From Paenisporosarcina sp. OV554 (GTDB taxonomy: Bacteria > Bacillota > Bacilli > Bacillales_A > Planococcaceae): a DNA stretch of 64,000 bases. The notes under the pieces were generated by a model. The model was not told the origin of the DNA, searched no databases, and was given only the letters and a program-made list of their open reading frames with translations. Within the stretch, counting starts at the first letter, position 1. Each line of letters opens with the position of its first letter. The position numbers and the translations under genes are program-made. The stretch is from the NCBI RefSeq assembly GCF_003058165.1, contig NZ_QBUC01000005.1, positions 124,001 to 188,000 on the forward strand. The letters run 5' to 3'. Shown piece after piece: positions 8,539 to 16,800 of this stretch.

Positions 8539-8564
8539 TACGAAACAAATAATTAAAAGTTTCA
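8539..8564 (-). promoter_or_regulatory. SigW-type promoter for yuaF-floT
   Basis: Read leftward, TGAAAC (8564-8559) is separated by exactly 16 bp from CGTA (8542-8539). This is the established SigW consensus, and the B. subtilis yuaF-floT operon is a known SigW target. The match lies 46 bp before the yuaF start. Confidence 0.8.
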
Positions 8565-8694
8565 TTATTCCGAAATTTTTATTTTCTATTGTATAATCCA
8601 AATTTAGCTTTAGCGATAATTAAATATGAAGACAAAGTTCCGCCACGATATGTTACAGCAATGTAAATTTTGAGTAACTTGAGTAAAAAGAGTA

Positions 8695-8721
8695 TTGATT
8701 TTCTAAAGTTTTTGCTATGAT
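8695..8721 (+). promoter_or_regulatory. Probable SigA promoter of the phosphate transporter operon
   Basis: TTGATT (8695-8700) and TATGAT (8716-8721) are spaced 15 bp, slightly short, but the -10 has a TGC extension giving TGCTATGAT, which can compensate. Confidence 0.5.
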
Positions 8722-8727
8722 GTTTGA

Positions 8728-8745
8728 GGTTAACAATTGTTAACC
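8728..8745 (+). promoter_or_regulatory. Perfect 18-bp palindrome at the predicted transcription start
   Basis: GGTTAACAATTGTTAACC is fully self-complementary. It begins six bases after the -10 hexamer, so it covers the expected +1, a classic repressor site. The regulator is unknown and is not encoded next door. Confidence 0.65.
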
Positions 8746-8773
8746 TATCCTATTTAAGTCCAGGAGGCTTTTT

Positions 8774-9394
8774 ATGTTTAGTTCAAAAAAACAAGATCCG
8801 TTTTTTACGGCTTTGCTACAAATTTCAGAAACTGTTAGAGAAGCAGCTCACTACGCGGATGATTTCAAAATCGTAAGTGTGGCAGATCTAAAAGAACTTA
8901 GTGTTAAATTAAAAAACTACGAAACTGAAGGCGACAAACTTATACATGAGCTAACTACCAAGCTTAACAAATCGTTCATGACCCCTATTGAACGTGAAGA
9001 TATTCTTCAACTAGCAATTAAAATGGATGATATTTTAGATGGTATTGAACATTTTGCAGCACATTTAGATATGTTTTCATTAATTGAAGTTGACGAATCA
9101 ATGCGTACTTTCCTACATTATATTGTAAAAAGTACTGACGAAATCGTTAAGGCTATGGAATTACTAGCAAACAAAAAACTACTTAAAATGCGTGACCATG
9201 CAGTATTAATTAGGGACTATGAACGCAAATGTGATGAAGTATTACGTACTTCAATCAAACAACTTTTCATAAACGAAAAAGATCCAATTCGTATTATTCA
9301 GTTCAAGGATATTTACGAGCAGCTTGAAGACATCGCAGATTACTCTCAAAACGTGGCAAACACGATTGAGACAATCATCATGCGTAATGCATAG
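8774..9394 (+). CDS. DUF47 family PiT accessory protein
   Basis: This 206-residue all-helical protein belongs to the DUF47/PhoU-like family. It has the MDDILDGIEHFAAHLDMF helix (about residues 86-103) and the YEQLEDIADYSQNVANTI helix near the C terminus. Such proteins are almost always paired with a PiT phosphate transporter and are thought to modulate it. The start follows CAGGAGG. It is 14 bases from the transporter gene and shares its promoter. Confidence 0.88.
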   Translation: MFSSKKQDPFFTALLQISETVREAAHYADDFKIVSVADLKELSVKLKNYETEGDKLIHELTTKLNKSFMTPIEREDILQLAIKMDDILDGIEHFAAHLDMFSLIEVDESMRTFLHYIVKSTDEIVKAMELLANKKLLKMRDHAVLIRDYERKCDEVLRTSIKQLFINEKDPIRIIQFKDIYEQLEDIADYSQNVANTIETIIMRNA

Positions 9395-9408
9395 GAGCTG
9401 AAAAATAC

Positions 9409-10407
9409 ATGGATGTAGTACTCATATTAACAATACTAGTCGTCATTTTCGCACTGGGATTTGATTTTATAAATGGTTTTCATGATACAGCAAATGCTAT
9501 TGCAACTTCAGTTTCTACACGGGCACTTTCGCCACGAGTTGCAGTATTACTAGCAGCTACCATGAACTTTATCGGCGCATTAACTTTCACTGGGGTTGCT
9601 AAGACGATCTCGAAAGATATCGTAGATCCGTTCGCGCTTCAAAACGGCTCACTCATTATTCTAGCTGCCCTTTTGTCAGCGATTGCTTGGAACTTAGTTA
9701 CCTGGTATTATGGGATTCCTTCTAGTTCGTCACATGCATTGATCGGTTCAATTGCTGGAGCGGCTGTTTCTGCGGCTGGCTTAGGTATATTAAATTATAC
9801 TGGATTCCTGAAAATTCTACAGGCGTTGCTGATTTCACCATTTATTGCACTTGCAGTCGGATTTTTAATGATGTCCTTGTTCAAAGTAATATTTAAAAAT
9901 AATAGTCTTTATCGTACGAATAAAGGTTTCCGGACTTTCCAGATTTTCACAGCTGCATTACAATCCTTTACTCACGGTACGAACGATGCACAAAAAGCTA
10001 TGGGTATCATCACTATGGCATTAATTGCTGCTGAACTACAATCGACAGATGATATTCAAATGTGGGTACGTGTTTCTGCTGCACTTGCAATGGGAATAGG
10101 TACATCAATCGGTGGATATAAGATCATTAAAACTGTTGGTGGTAAAATCATGAAAATTCGTCCTGTTAACGGGGCGGCGGCTGATTTATCTTCCGCATTA
10201 ATCATTTTCGGAGCAACAACGATTCATTTACCAGTTTCAACAACTCATGTAATTTCTTCAGCTATTATGGGTGTTGGTTCTGCTCAACGCGTTAAAGGCG
10301 TTAAATGGGGAGTTGCACGTAAAATTGTTTTAACGTGGGTCATTACCTTACCAATTTGTGCAGCTCTTGCTGCTGTTATCTATCAATTACTTAATTTGTT
10401 CTACTAA
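9409..10407 (+). CDS. Low-affinity inorganic phosphate transporter, PiT family
   Basis: The two PiT signature repeats are present: FDFINGFHDTANAIATSVSTR near residue 20 and FTHGTNDAQKAMGI near residue 190. About ten membrane helices lie around them. PiT proteins import metal-phosphate with protons. Length (332 aa) matches the short Bacillus form (YkaB). The gene is second in the DUF47-pit operon and is followed by a strong terminator. Confidence 0.92.
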   Translation: MDVVLILTILVVIFALGFDFINGFHDTANAIATSVSTRALSPRVAVLLAATMNFIGALTFTGVAKTISKDIVDPFALQNGSLIILAALLSAIAWNLVTWYYGIPSSSSHALIGSIAGAAVSAAGLGILNYTGFLKILQALLISPFIALAVGFLMMSLFKVIFKNNSLYRTNKGFRTFQIFTAALQSFTHGTNDAQKAMGIITMALIAAELQSTDDIQMWVRVSAALAMGIGTSIGGYKIIKTVGGKIMKIRPVNGAAADLSSALIIFGATTIHLPVSTTHVISSAIMGVGSAQRVKGVKWGVARKIVLTWVITLPICAALAAVIYQLLNLFY

Positions 10408-10408
10408 T

Positions 10409-10452
10409 AAAAAAGCTGTCACGCTCAACTCATGAGCATGACAGCTTTTTAT
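10409..10452. terminator. Bidirectional terminator
   Basis: A stem of about 16 bp, AAAAAGCTGTCATGCTC-like on both arms, has A and T runs on the two sides. It separates the convergent pit and pentapeptide genes. Confidence 0.85.
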
Positions 10453-11087
10453 TCTTTTATGAGTAATCCAAGTGATTTCGCAAAACCCATTGCTTGTTCG
10501 GTTGAAACTGTACAACCTGACAGTTTATCAATACTCACCGTAATTTGTTCGTACGTACACGAACTTAAATCTATTTTGGCTAAACTAGTTTCAGTGAAAT
10601 TTGCAGTGTCTAATTCACATTCATTGAATTCAACTTTATCAAATAAACACTCGAAAAAATCCGCTTTATTAAAAGCAGTTTGCTGAAACTTTACTTGTTT
10701 CATTTTACTAAAACTAAATGCAGCATAATTAGCTACACAACTATCCATCAATACATGTCCGAAACGGCTTTGTGTACACTGTACGCCAACTAGTTTTGAC
10801 TGATGGAATTCTACTCTATGAAATATGGCTTGACCAAAGTCTACATTAGATAAATCACAACGCTCGAACTTGCAATCAATAAATTCCACCTGATCAAAAC
10901 GAATCCTATTAAAATCTACATCCTGGAAATGCACTTGATCAAAACTTATTTTGTTCTCCGGAAGTTCAATAACGTTCCATTTCGACAAAATTCCCCGGGA
11001 AATAAATCGCTCTTCATCCACCTCTATTAATAATGAAACGTCCAACTCTTCTAATTGCTTTGGAATTTTTGGTTTGTCTATTTTCAC
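10449..11087 (-). CDS. Pentapeptide repeat protein
   Basis: From about residue 45 to 185 the chain follows the pentapeptide rule with Phe/Leu at every fifth place (VDFNR IRFDQ VEFID CKFER CDLSN VDFGQ), predicting a right-handed beta-helix. Family members include Qnr/McbG DNA-mimics that protect gyrase, but the family is broad and no specific role can be claimed. The start is GTG 11087 with GAGGT seven bases upstream. Confidence 0.85.
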   Translation of the reverse strand: MKIDKPKIPKQLEELDVSLLIEVDEERFISRGILSKWNVIELPENKISFDQVHFQDVDFNRIRFDQVEFIDCKFERCDLSNVDFGQAIFHRVEFHQSKLVGVQCTQSRFGHVLMDSCVANYAAFSFSKMKQVKFQQTAFNKADFFECLFDKVEFNECELDTANFTETSLAKIDLSSCTYEQITVSIDKLSGCTVSTEQAMGFAKSLGLLIKE

Positions 11088-11139
11088 ACTTGTGATACCT
11101 CTTCCGTAATAAAGTAATCATCTCTAGTAATTTATAAAC

Positions 11140-11523
11140 TTACTTAGTCTCATCACTAATATTCTTCAAACTATTAGCACTTGATTGTCCTGGAAATGAT
11201 TCACTAACTTTACTATAAGTTATACGCACAGAATCCATTTCCTGAACTGTTTTTACTTGGTCAATCGATAATGAAAACCAAATCGCTTCACTGACACCTT
11301 TAAGCATTTCTTCTTCTGTCTGTCCTTTTAATTCGTCTGCATCTTTACCACTTATGACTAAAACGCGTGAATCATCGATTATTGCTACCGTTCCTTCTAT
11401 TGCTTTCGAATATCCATTTTGAGTTTCATTTTTTTGATAAAAAGAGGTAATTGAAAATACGACAGCTACTAGAGCAGCAAATAAAATAATTACAATTAGT
11501 ATTACAGCTTTAATACCTTTCAT
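11140..11523 (-). CDS. DUF3221 family membrane-anchored protein (YobA-like)
   Basis: An N-terminal membrane or signal-anchor helix (about residues 5-27) is followed by a small beta-barrel-like domain. Its segments EGTVAIIDDSRVLVIS, AIWFSL and SESFPGQSSA match the DUF3221 pattern seen in B. subtilis YobA. The function is unknown. There is no lipobox Cys. The gene starts five bases after the AlbA_2-type regulator ends, so the two probably share a transcript. Confidence 0.65.
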   Translation of the reverse strand: MKGIKAVILIVIILFAALVAVVFSITSFYQKNETQNGYSKAIEGTVAIIDDSRVLVISGKDADELKGQTEEEMLKGVSEAIWFSLSIDQVKTVQEMDSVRITYSKVSESFPGQSSANSLKNISDETK

Positions 11524-11528
11524 GATAC

Positions 11529-12842
11529 TTATTCCTCCTGGTTTGTAACCGATAATGTATACATTCGTCCTTTACGTTCTCCTGTTGCTACTAATAAGTC
11601 TTTCGTAACCATGTCACGTACAATTTGGGTGACTCGTGAAGGAGATACTCCCAAAATTTTTTGGAAGTCTATGTTTTTCGCTTGCCTATGCTCAAGCAAA
11701 TGACTCATTATAGCTTGTTCATGAGTCATCTCATTGCGAGACTTAGGTTCAGCACTTGCTTTTTCAGCTTTTTCGAGCCGAGGAAGTTTAATCGTAACAC
11801 TATCTTTTTGAATGGAAATTTTCGGCTTATCATCACAGTCATTATACGAGTCCACTACACGACGGATCCCACCCCCCCGACCTTCTGTCAAACCAAGATC
11901 GACAAAAAGTGAATGTAAGAGTGGATTTCTACGAACGATACGAGCTCCTTTTTTAACGGACTCAATCGATAACCCCTCCACTAAAGTGCCTGGCGAAGAG
12001 ACTTCGACACGATTAGCAAAAATAACAACAGAAACTTCACCTTGTAAAGCGTAATCTCGATGGGTAAAAGCATTAACCACACATTGCTGAATCAAATCGT
12101 TCGGATATAACGATTGGACCGTCTTCAATATCGCCATAATTCGGCCGAGTTGAGTCACAATAGATCCAGAGAAATCGCTTGCTTGTTGGCAATATGATGT
12201 CACTCGATCTCCGCTGTATTGTAATAATACCGCCCGTGTTTGAGACGAGTTCGATAACCACTTACCTAGGTGAGTTAATACAAACTCGCCGTTATTCCAT
12301 CGAATCGCATTGTATGTAGCGAGAACACCTTCAAGATTTTCATCTATATTTGTAAAACTATCCTTAATATTAGGTTGTGATTGAACAAAGTCGACAAATT
12401 CCGTGAAATCTTCAGGATGGAAAGTAGTATCAATTTGCGCATTTTCATTTTCGTCTACTTGTCTCATACGAATAAACCGATGAACTTCTTCTGCCGTTCT
12501 TAATAATTGTTTCTTTGAACCATATCGAACATAGATTTCTTCAAACAAAGTACCCCGTTTACGATAAACGTGTTCGGTCGCGCTGACTTTCACATCTAGA
12601 ATAACTTGTCCGTTAAGATGTTCCTGATTAACTTCAATTAAGGGCATAGGCTCAACCATTTTACTTAACTGATCGTATAAGGCATTTTCATCTGCTAATG
12701 GATTCTCTAATCCTATAATACTTTGTTTATCATTCATACCAATTTTTAATATACCACCATTTCCATTGGCAAAGGCAATCACTTCTCGGTACAGCTTGTT
12801 CGTCACTTTAGGTTTATATTCAATATTCAACCAGTTCACCAC
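11529..12842 (-). CDS. AlbA_2/Schlafen-type putative transcriptional regulator (RecG-like C-terminal family)
   Basis: The N terminus carries the AlbA_2 domain (VIAFANGNGGILKIGMND, about residues 21-38). The middle has the conserved NAFTHRDY, an SPGTL motif and a TEGRGGGIRRV segment of the 'ATP-dependent DNA helicase RecG-like' regulators. A winged helix follows (about 385-430, ILGVSPSRVTQIVRDMV). Such proteins bind nucleic acid and many act as regulators. The frame starts GTG GTG at 12842 without a clear site. TTG at 12830, with AGGTGG 8 nt upstream, is a good alternative. Two TATCGATA palindromes lie just before the start. Confidence 0.75.
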   Translation of the reverse strand: MVNWLNIEYKPKVTNKLYREVIAFANGNGGILKIGMNDKQSIIGLENPLADENALYDQLSKMVEPMPLIEVNQEHLNGQVILDVKVSATEHVYRKRGTLFEEIYVRYGSKKQLLRTAEEVHRFIRMRQVDENENAQIDTTFHPEDFTEFVDFVQSQPNIKDSFTNIDENLEGVLATYNAIRWNNGEFVLTHLGKWLSNSSQTRAVLLQYSGDRVTSYCQQASDFSGSIVTQLGRIMAILKTVQSLYPNDLIQQCVVNAFTHRDYALQGEVSVVIFANRVEVSSPGTLVEGLSIESVKKGARIVRRNPLLHSLFVDLGLTEGRGGGIRRVVDSYNDCDDKPKISIQKDSVTIKLPRLEKAEKASAEPKSRNEMTHEQAIMSHLLEHRQAKNIDFQKILGVSPSRVTQIVRDMVTKDLLVATGERKGRMYTLSVTNQEE

Positions 12843-12843
12843 C

Positions 12844-12875
12844 TATCGATAATTGTTAGTTCAAGTATATCGATA
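12844..12875 (-). promoter_or_regulatory. Paired TATCGATA palindromes, candidate autoregulatory operator
   Basis: Two copies of TATCGATAATT (12844 and 12868) lie 24 bp apart centre to centre, directly upstream of the AlbA_2-type regulator. The 8-bp core is itself palindromic. The arrangement suits binding of two dimers on one helix face; the ligand protein is inferred only from proximity. Confidence 0.45.
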
Positions 12876-12892
12876 ATTCATTGAATTTTCTA

Positions 12893-12926
12893 ATAAAAAG
12901 AGAACTAGAAAAATTCCTAGCTCTCA
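12893..12926 (-). terminator. Terminator of the GNAT gene
   Basis: GAGAGCTAGGA and TCTAGTTCTC pair and are followed by TTTTTATTA in the leftward direction, overlapping the end of the GNAT reading frame. Confidence 0.75.
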
Positions 12927-13375
12927 AATGTACGACATAAGCGAATCATATCGCGACACAACAATCCATTTTCATATATAGGTTCATCGTAACTACGAGT
13001 AAAATAATCGAAGTCTACACTCACAATACGAAATCCACATTGTTGATAAAGTTTTAATTGATAAATACTTGAATTGCCTGTCCCAATTTCTATCCTGGCA
13101 TATCCTTGTTTAGAAGCCTCATTAATTGCGTGAGAAATTAATTGCTTGCCTAGTCCTTTTCCTTGCTGATCTTCATGGACAGCTACATTCATAATTTCCA
13201 CGACGACTTTCTCCGTTTCTTTAAGAACATATACACCCACTATTTCACCTAAGATTTCCCCTACATAGACGCAGCTACTCTTTATATAGCCTTCGACAAT
13301 CATACGTGAAGGATCAGCAAGCTCAAGTAATTCCCACGGTGGGTTTTCCTTTGGAGTTAATTTGCGAATGTGCAT
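12917..13375 (-). CDS. GNAT family N-acetyltransferase
   Basis: A single GNAT domain of 152 aa with the acetyl-CoA binding motif QQGKGLGKQLI near residue 75 and the closing YQQCGFRI. The substrate is unknown. Its ATG overlaps the stop of the upstream gene as TAATG, so the two are translationally coupled. Confidence 0.8.
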   Translation of the reverse strand: MHIRKLTPKENPPWELLELADPSRMIVEGYIKSSCVYVGEILGEIVGVYVLKETEKVVVEIMNVAVHEDQQGKGLGKQLISHAINEASKQGYARIEIGTGNSSIYQLKLYQQCGFRIVSVDFDYFTRSYDEPIYENGLLCRDMIRLCRTFES

Positions 13376-13842
13376 TATTTTGAAGTTAATTCGAATCCTT
13401 CGCTCAGTAAATACTCTTCAGCTTCGCCGAATGACTCGTAGCTTTCTTCCAAGTTGTGTGCATGATACACATTCCAAAGAGTGTCTTCATGAATCAGTTT
13501 CAGTTCTTGACCCTCGTTGTTTTTCCACATCTGTTCTTCTACAACTTCTTCTTCAAACTGCTCTTCTTCAGACAAAATTCCAATAGAATCTGTAATCATT
13601 TCGCGTAGCTCTTCTTCCGATGCTTCACGAATATTTACCATACCTTTGCTATCCGATTCATATTTCTTTAAATCTCCAACAAATACAAACCCGTTACCAT
13701 TAGGATGCAAATGATAAATGACGGTTTTTTTATCATATAAACTACCTTCGAAGTGATAGTTCACACGCTTTAACGAAACGTCTCTTTTGGTTAGTTCAGG
13801 GAAAGATTCAATAATCTCGGTTTTTTGTTCAAATGTTAACAT
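13375..13842 (-). CDS. Conserved hypothetical acidic protein
   Basis: This 155-residue soluble protein is rich in Glu (long acidic stretch EEEQFEEEVVEEQ near residue 91). It has no motif I recognise. The N-terminal half looks like alternating strands (VIYHLHPNGNGFVFVGDLKKY). It shares a transcript with the GNAT gene through a TAATG overlap. The function is unassigned. Confidence 0.65.
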   Translation of the reverse strand: MLTFEQKTEIIESFPELTKRDVSLKRVNYHFEGSLYDKKTVIYHLHPNGNGFVFVGDLKKYESDSKGMVNIREASEEELREMITDSIGILSEEEQFEEEVVEEQMWKNNEGQELKLIHEDTLWNVYHAHNLEESYESFGEAEEYLLSEGFELTSK

Positions 13843-13904
13843 AATGCGCCTCTTTTCATAGTAGTTCTTTGGCTTATTATATCACAAGAGCGCTTAAATA
13901 TTAG

Positions 13905-13934
13905 TTGACAGTCTAAAACAATAACCGCTATAAT
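13905..13934 (+). promoter_or_regulatory. SigA promoter of the proS T-box
   Basis: TTGACA (13905-13910), an 18-bp spacer and a perfect TATAAT (13929-13934) lie just before the T-box leader. Confidence 0.8.
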
Positions 13935-13940
13935 CACAGA

Positions 13941-14168
13941 AATATAAAAGTACGTTGAGAAGGACTAGTAAAGAAATGTGTGTTTTTGTAGAGAGGGAGT
14001 TGAGTGGTGAAAGACTCCTAATTACCGCTTCTTGAACCTACCTTTGAGTTCGAAGTCGAAAGATTATCGCGGCGACAGTCGTTAACATGTAAAAGTGTGA
14101 AGCTTTGCTTCAAATGAGGGTGGTACCGCCATGATATGGTCCCTCGTTTGAAGCAGAGCTTTTTTTGA
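13941..14168 (+). ncRNA. T-box leader, probably proline-responsive
   Basis: The leader shows the stem I start (AGAGAGGGAG, TGGTGAAAG), the conserved T-box AGGGTGGTACCGCC (about 14117-14130) and a terminator. The terminator stem GCTTCAAATGAGGG / CCCTCGTTTGAAGC is followed by TTTTTTT. A GAACCTACC stretch near 14033 offers CCT as a plausible proline specifier codon. Uncharged tRNA-Pro would favour the antiterminator and raise expression of the downstream prolyl-tRNA synthetase. The specifier assignment is by eye. Confidence 0.9.
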
Positions 14169-14247
14169 AAGTCATGCACTACACTTGCTCGAAGCTGAAA
14201 TGCGAGCAGGACATTTTGACTAACTAATTCTAAAAGGAGTGTTTCTG

Positions 14248-15678
14248 ATGAAAAAAGAGTTTGTGCAAAGCATAACAGCGATGGATGATGATTTCGCTCA
14301 ATGGTTTACTGATATCGTGACGAAAGCAGAATTAGCCGATTATACAAGCGTACGAGGGTCGATGATACTGCGGCCATACGGTTATGCAATTTGGGACAAT
14401 GTTAAAGAAGCTTTAGATGCACGTATTAAAGCAACTGGTCATGAAAACGTCTATATGCCTCTATTTATACCAGAGTCTCTACTCCAAAAAGAAAAAGATC
14501 ATATCGAAGGATTTGCACCTGAAGTCGCTTGGGTGACGCATGGCGGAGATGAAAAACTGGCTGAACGATTATGTGTTCGTCCTACTTCAGAAGTTTTATT
14601 TTGTGAGCATTTCAGCAATATAATTCATTCTTATCGAGACTTACCTAAGCTATATAACCAGTGGTCAAATGTGGTGCGATGGGAAAAAACGACACGTCCT
14701 TTCTTGCGTACACTTGAATTTTTATGGGAAGAAGGTCATACGGCACATGCATCTGAAGAAGATGCGCAAGTCGAAACTCTGCGTATGTTAGATGAATATG
14801 CAAAGCTTTGTGAAGAGTGGTTAGCTATTCCAGTGGTCAAGGGACAGAAAACAGATAAAGAGAAATTTTTTGGAGCCAAATCAACCTATACAATTGAGAC
14901 ATTAATGCATGATGGCAAAGCTTTGCAATCCGGCACTTCTCATCATTTTGGTGATGGATTTGCACGTGCTTTTGACATTAAATATTTAGATAAAGAAGGC
15001 AAACAACAATACGTACATCAAACATCTTGGGGATTTACTACACGTATAATTGGTGCAATGATTATGGTACACGGCGACAATCGTGGCCTCGTCATGCCAC
15101 CTAAAATCGCTCCAACTCAAGTGATGATTGTACCTATTGCCCAACATAAAGAAGGTGTATTAGATTATGCATATGAGTTAAAAGACCGTTTGGTGAGCAT
15201 TGCACGGGTGGGTATTGATTCATCCGATAAAAAGCCTGGGTGGAAATTTAACGAATACGAGATGAAAGGAATACCAATTCGTTTAGAAGTGGGACCAAAA
15301 GATATCGAACTCGAACAAGTTGTGTTGGTACGACGGGATAACGGTGAAAAAATTATCGTACCAGTGGGCGAACTTGAAACAAAGATTCCTGCATTACTGG
15401 AAGAAATTCAAAGAGATTTATTTGATAAGGCTTTATCACACCGTGAACAACATACATCCATAGCCGTGACATTTGATGAATTTAAAAGCAAACTAGTTGA
15501 TAACCCAGGGTTTGTTAAGGCTATGTGGTGTGGAGATCTAGCTTGCGAAGAGTTTATTAAAGAAGAAACGTCTGCAAGTTCACGTTGCATTCCATTTGAA
15601 CAAGAGCACTTAAGCGATACCTGTGTATGCTGTAAAAGTCCAGCAATCAGTATGGTTTATTGGGCAAAAGCGTATTAA
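14248..15678 (+). CDS. proS: Prolyl-tRNA synthetase, short archaeal/eukaryote-like type
   Basis: Class II motifs are visible: [14 protein letters not shown] (motif 1 region), [23 protein letters not shown] (motif 2, about residues 145-168) and [16 protein letters not shown] (motif 3/anticodon domain junction). It is 476 aa and ends in the Zn-binding and Tyr C-terminal domain ([18 protein letters not shown]) of the archaeal/eukaryotic-like ProRS. It lacks the large editing insertion of the 570-aa bacterial form. ATG 14248 follows AAAAGGAG; the upstream GTG at 14239 overlaps it. It is under a T-box. A second, bacterial-type ProRS probably exists elsewhere. Confidence 0.93.
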   Translation: MKKEFVQSITAMDDDFAQWFTDIVTKAELADYTSVRGSMILRPYGYAIWDNVKEALDARIKATGHENVYMPLFIPESLLQKEKDHIEGFAPEVAWVTHGGDEKLAERLCVRPTSEVLFCEHFSNIIHSYRDLPKLYNQWSNVVRWEKTTRPFLRTLEFLWEEGHTAHASEEDAQVETLRMLDEYAKLCEEWLAIPVVKGQKTDKEKFFGAKSTYTIETLMHDGKALQSGTSHHFGDGFARAFDIKYLDKEGKQQYVHQTSWGFTTRIIGAMIMVHGDNRGLVMPPKIAPTQVMIVPIAQHKEGVLDYAYELKDRLVSIARVGIDSSDKKPGWKFNEYEMKGIPIRLEVGPKDIELEQVVLVRRDNGEKIIVPVGELETKIPALLEEIQRDLFDKALSHREQHTSIAVTFDEFKSKLVDNPGFVKAMWCGDLACEEFIKEETSASSRCIPFEQEHLSDTCVCCKSPAISMVYWAKAY

Positions 15679-15782
15679 CAAAAGAATGCCTAAGCTACAG
15701 TTCGCGTAATGCATTAAAGTTATTTTCTTTCATCCATCGCTTTTACTTGTCCGATTATTAATCAATAAGGAGCTGTCTATAT

Positions 15783-16568
15783 TTGATAAAAGCCATTATT
15801 TTTGATTTAGATGACACGTTATTATGGGACAAAAAAAGTGTAGAAACCGCATTTCAAGTCACATGCCAAATTGCTGCAAAAAAAGTTCCTATAGATCCTT
15901 CCAAGTTAGAAGATGCTGTCAGAATAGAAGCAAGTGAACTTTATGCTTCCTACGAGACCTACCCTTTCACTAAAATGATTGGTATTAATCCTTTCGAAGG
16001 ATTGTGGGGTACCTTTGATGATGAGGGAGAACTTTTTCAAAAAATGAAAACAATAGTTCCTGCCTATCGTCAAGAAGCTTGGACTAAAGGATTGCTAAGG
16101 GTAGGAATCGACGATACAGAACTTGGCAAACAATTGGCTGACCATTTTCCAAAAGCCAGGAAAGCTCATCCATTCTTATACACAGAAACGCTCCAAGTAC
16201 TTGATCGTCTCAAAAATCATTATCAACTTGTGCTCTTAACAAATGGTTCACCAACTTTGCAAAACACCAAACTTGAAATAACAGCAGAACTTGCTCCTTA
16301 TTTCACTCACATTGTCATTTCAGGAGCATTTGGAAAAGGAAAACCTGACCCTTCCATTTTTCAATTTGCGCTTTCTCAATGTAACCTACAAGCAGATGAT
16401 GCCATTATGGTCGGCGATAATTTGATGACCGATATTTTAGGAGCATCGCGAGCAGGTATCCGTTCCATATGGATAAATAGAGAGAATAAACAACCGGATA
16501 AAGACATAAAACCTTCCTATGAAATTACCAACTTGGAAGACCTATTTCCTATCTTGAAGGATTTATAG
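15783..16568 (+). CDS. HAD-superfamily hydrolase (YsaA-like)
   Basis: HAD motifs are in order: DLDDTLL (residues 9-15, nucleophile Asp), LLTNGS (about 156), KGKPDP (about 186) and [12 protein letters not shown] (about 211). These enzymes are mostly phosphatases of small metabolites. Length (261 aa) includes a helical cap. The start is TTG after AAGGAG at about 10-nt spacing, with no in-frame ATG near it. The phosphatase substrate is not predictable. It is convergent with the serine operon. Confidence 0.82.
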   Translation: MIKAIIFDLDDTLLWDKKSVETAFQVTCQIAAKKVPIDPSKLEDAVRIEASELYASYETYPFTKMIGINPFEGLWGTFDDEGELFQKMKTIVPAYRQEAWTKGLLRVGIDDTELGKQLADHFPKARKAHPFLYTETLQVLDRLKNHYQLVLLTNGSPTLQNTKLEITAELAPYFTHIVISGAFGKGKPDPSIFQFALSQCNLQADDAIMVGDNLMTDILGASRAGIRSIWINRENKQPDKDIKPSYEITNLEDLFPILKDL

Positions 16569-16608
16569 AAGGGTGTCCTGAAGTGAGGACCTCTTGGCTG
16601 ACGATTTT

Positions 16609-16730
16609 TTTCTATTCACGGTTTCTTGTCGACTATGCGCGGAACTGACCGTTCTATTCGCGGATTTTTGTCGACTATGCGCGTTTCTCTGTCGACTATA
16701 AGCGATTACGGCGTTCTATTAGCGTTACTA
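16609..16730 (+). repeat. Array A: six degenerate units at exact 21-bp period
   Basis: The core CTATNCGCG occurs with its first base at 16612, 16633, 16654, 16675, 16696 and 16717, each exactly 21 bp apart. Full units read like GTCGACTATGCGCG plus seven variable bases. Units 2, 4 and 5 have GTCGA before the core, units 3 and 6 GTT. The array lies between convergent genes just before a terminator. The same core and period recur at 46.4 kb. Confidence 0.85.
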
Positions 16731-16742
16731 AAAAAAAAACAC

Positions 16743-16786
16743 AAAAAAGTGTGGAAAATCAACTTAGATTTTCCACACTTTTTATT
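16743..16786. terminator. Strong bidirectional terminator
   Basis: A stem of about 17 bp (AAAAGTGTGGAAAATC with GATTTTCCACACTTTT) has long A and T flanks between the HAD gene and serA. Confidence 0.9.
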
Positions 16787-16800
16787 ATTCATTCCAATTT

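Noticed and set aside
16609-16730. CRISPR array at the 21-bp repeats
   Set aside because: Repeats are degenerate and only about 14 bp, gaps of about 7 bp are far too short for spacers, and no cas genes are in the window.
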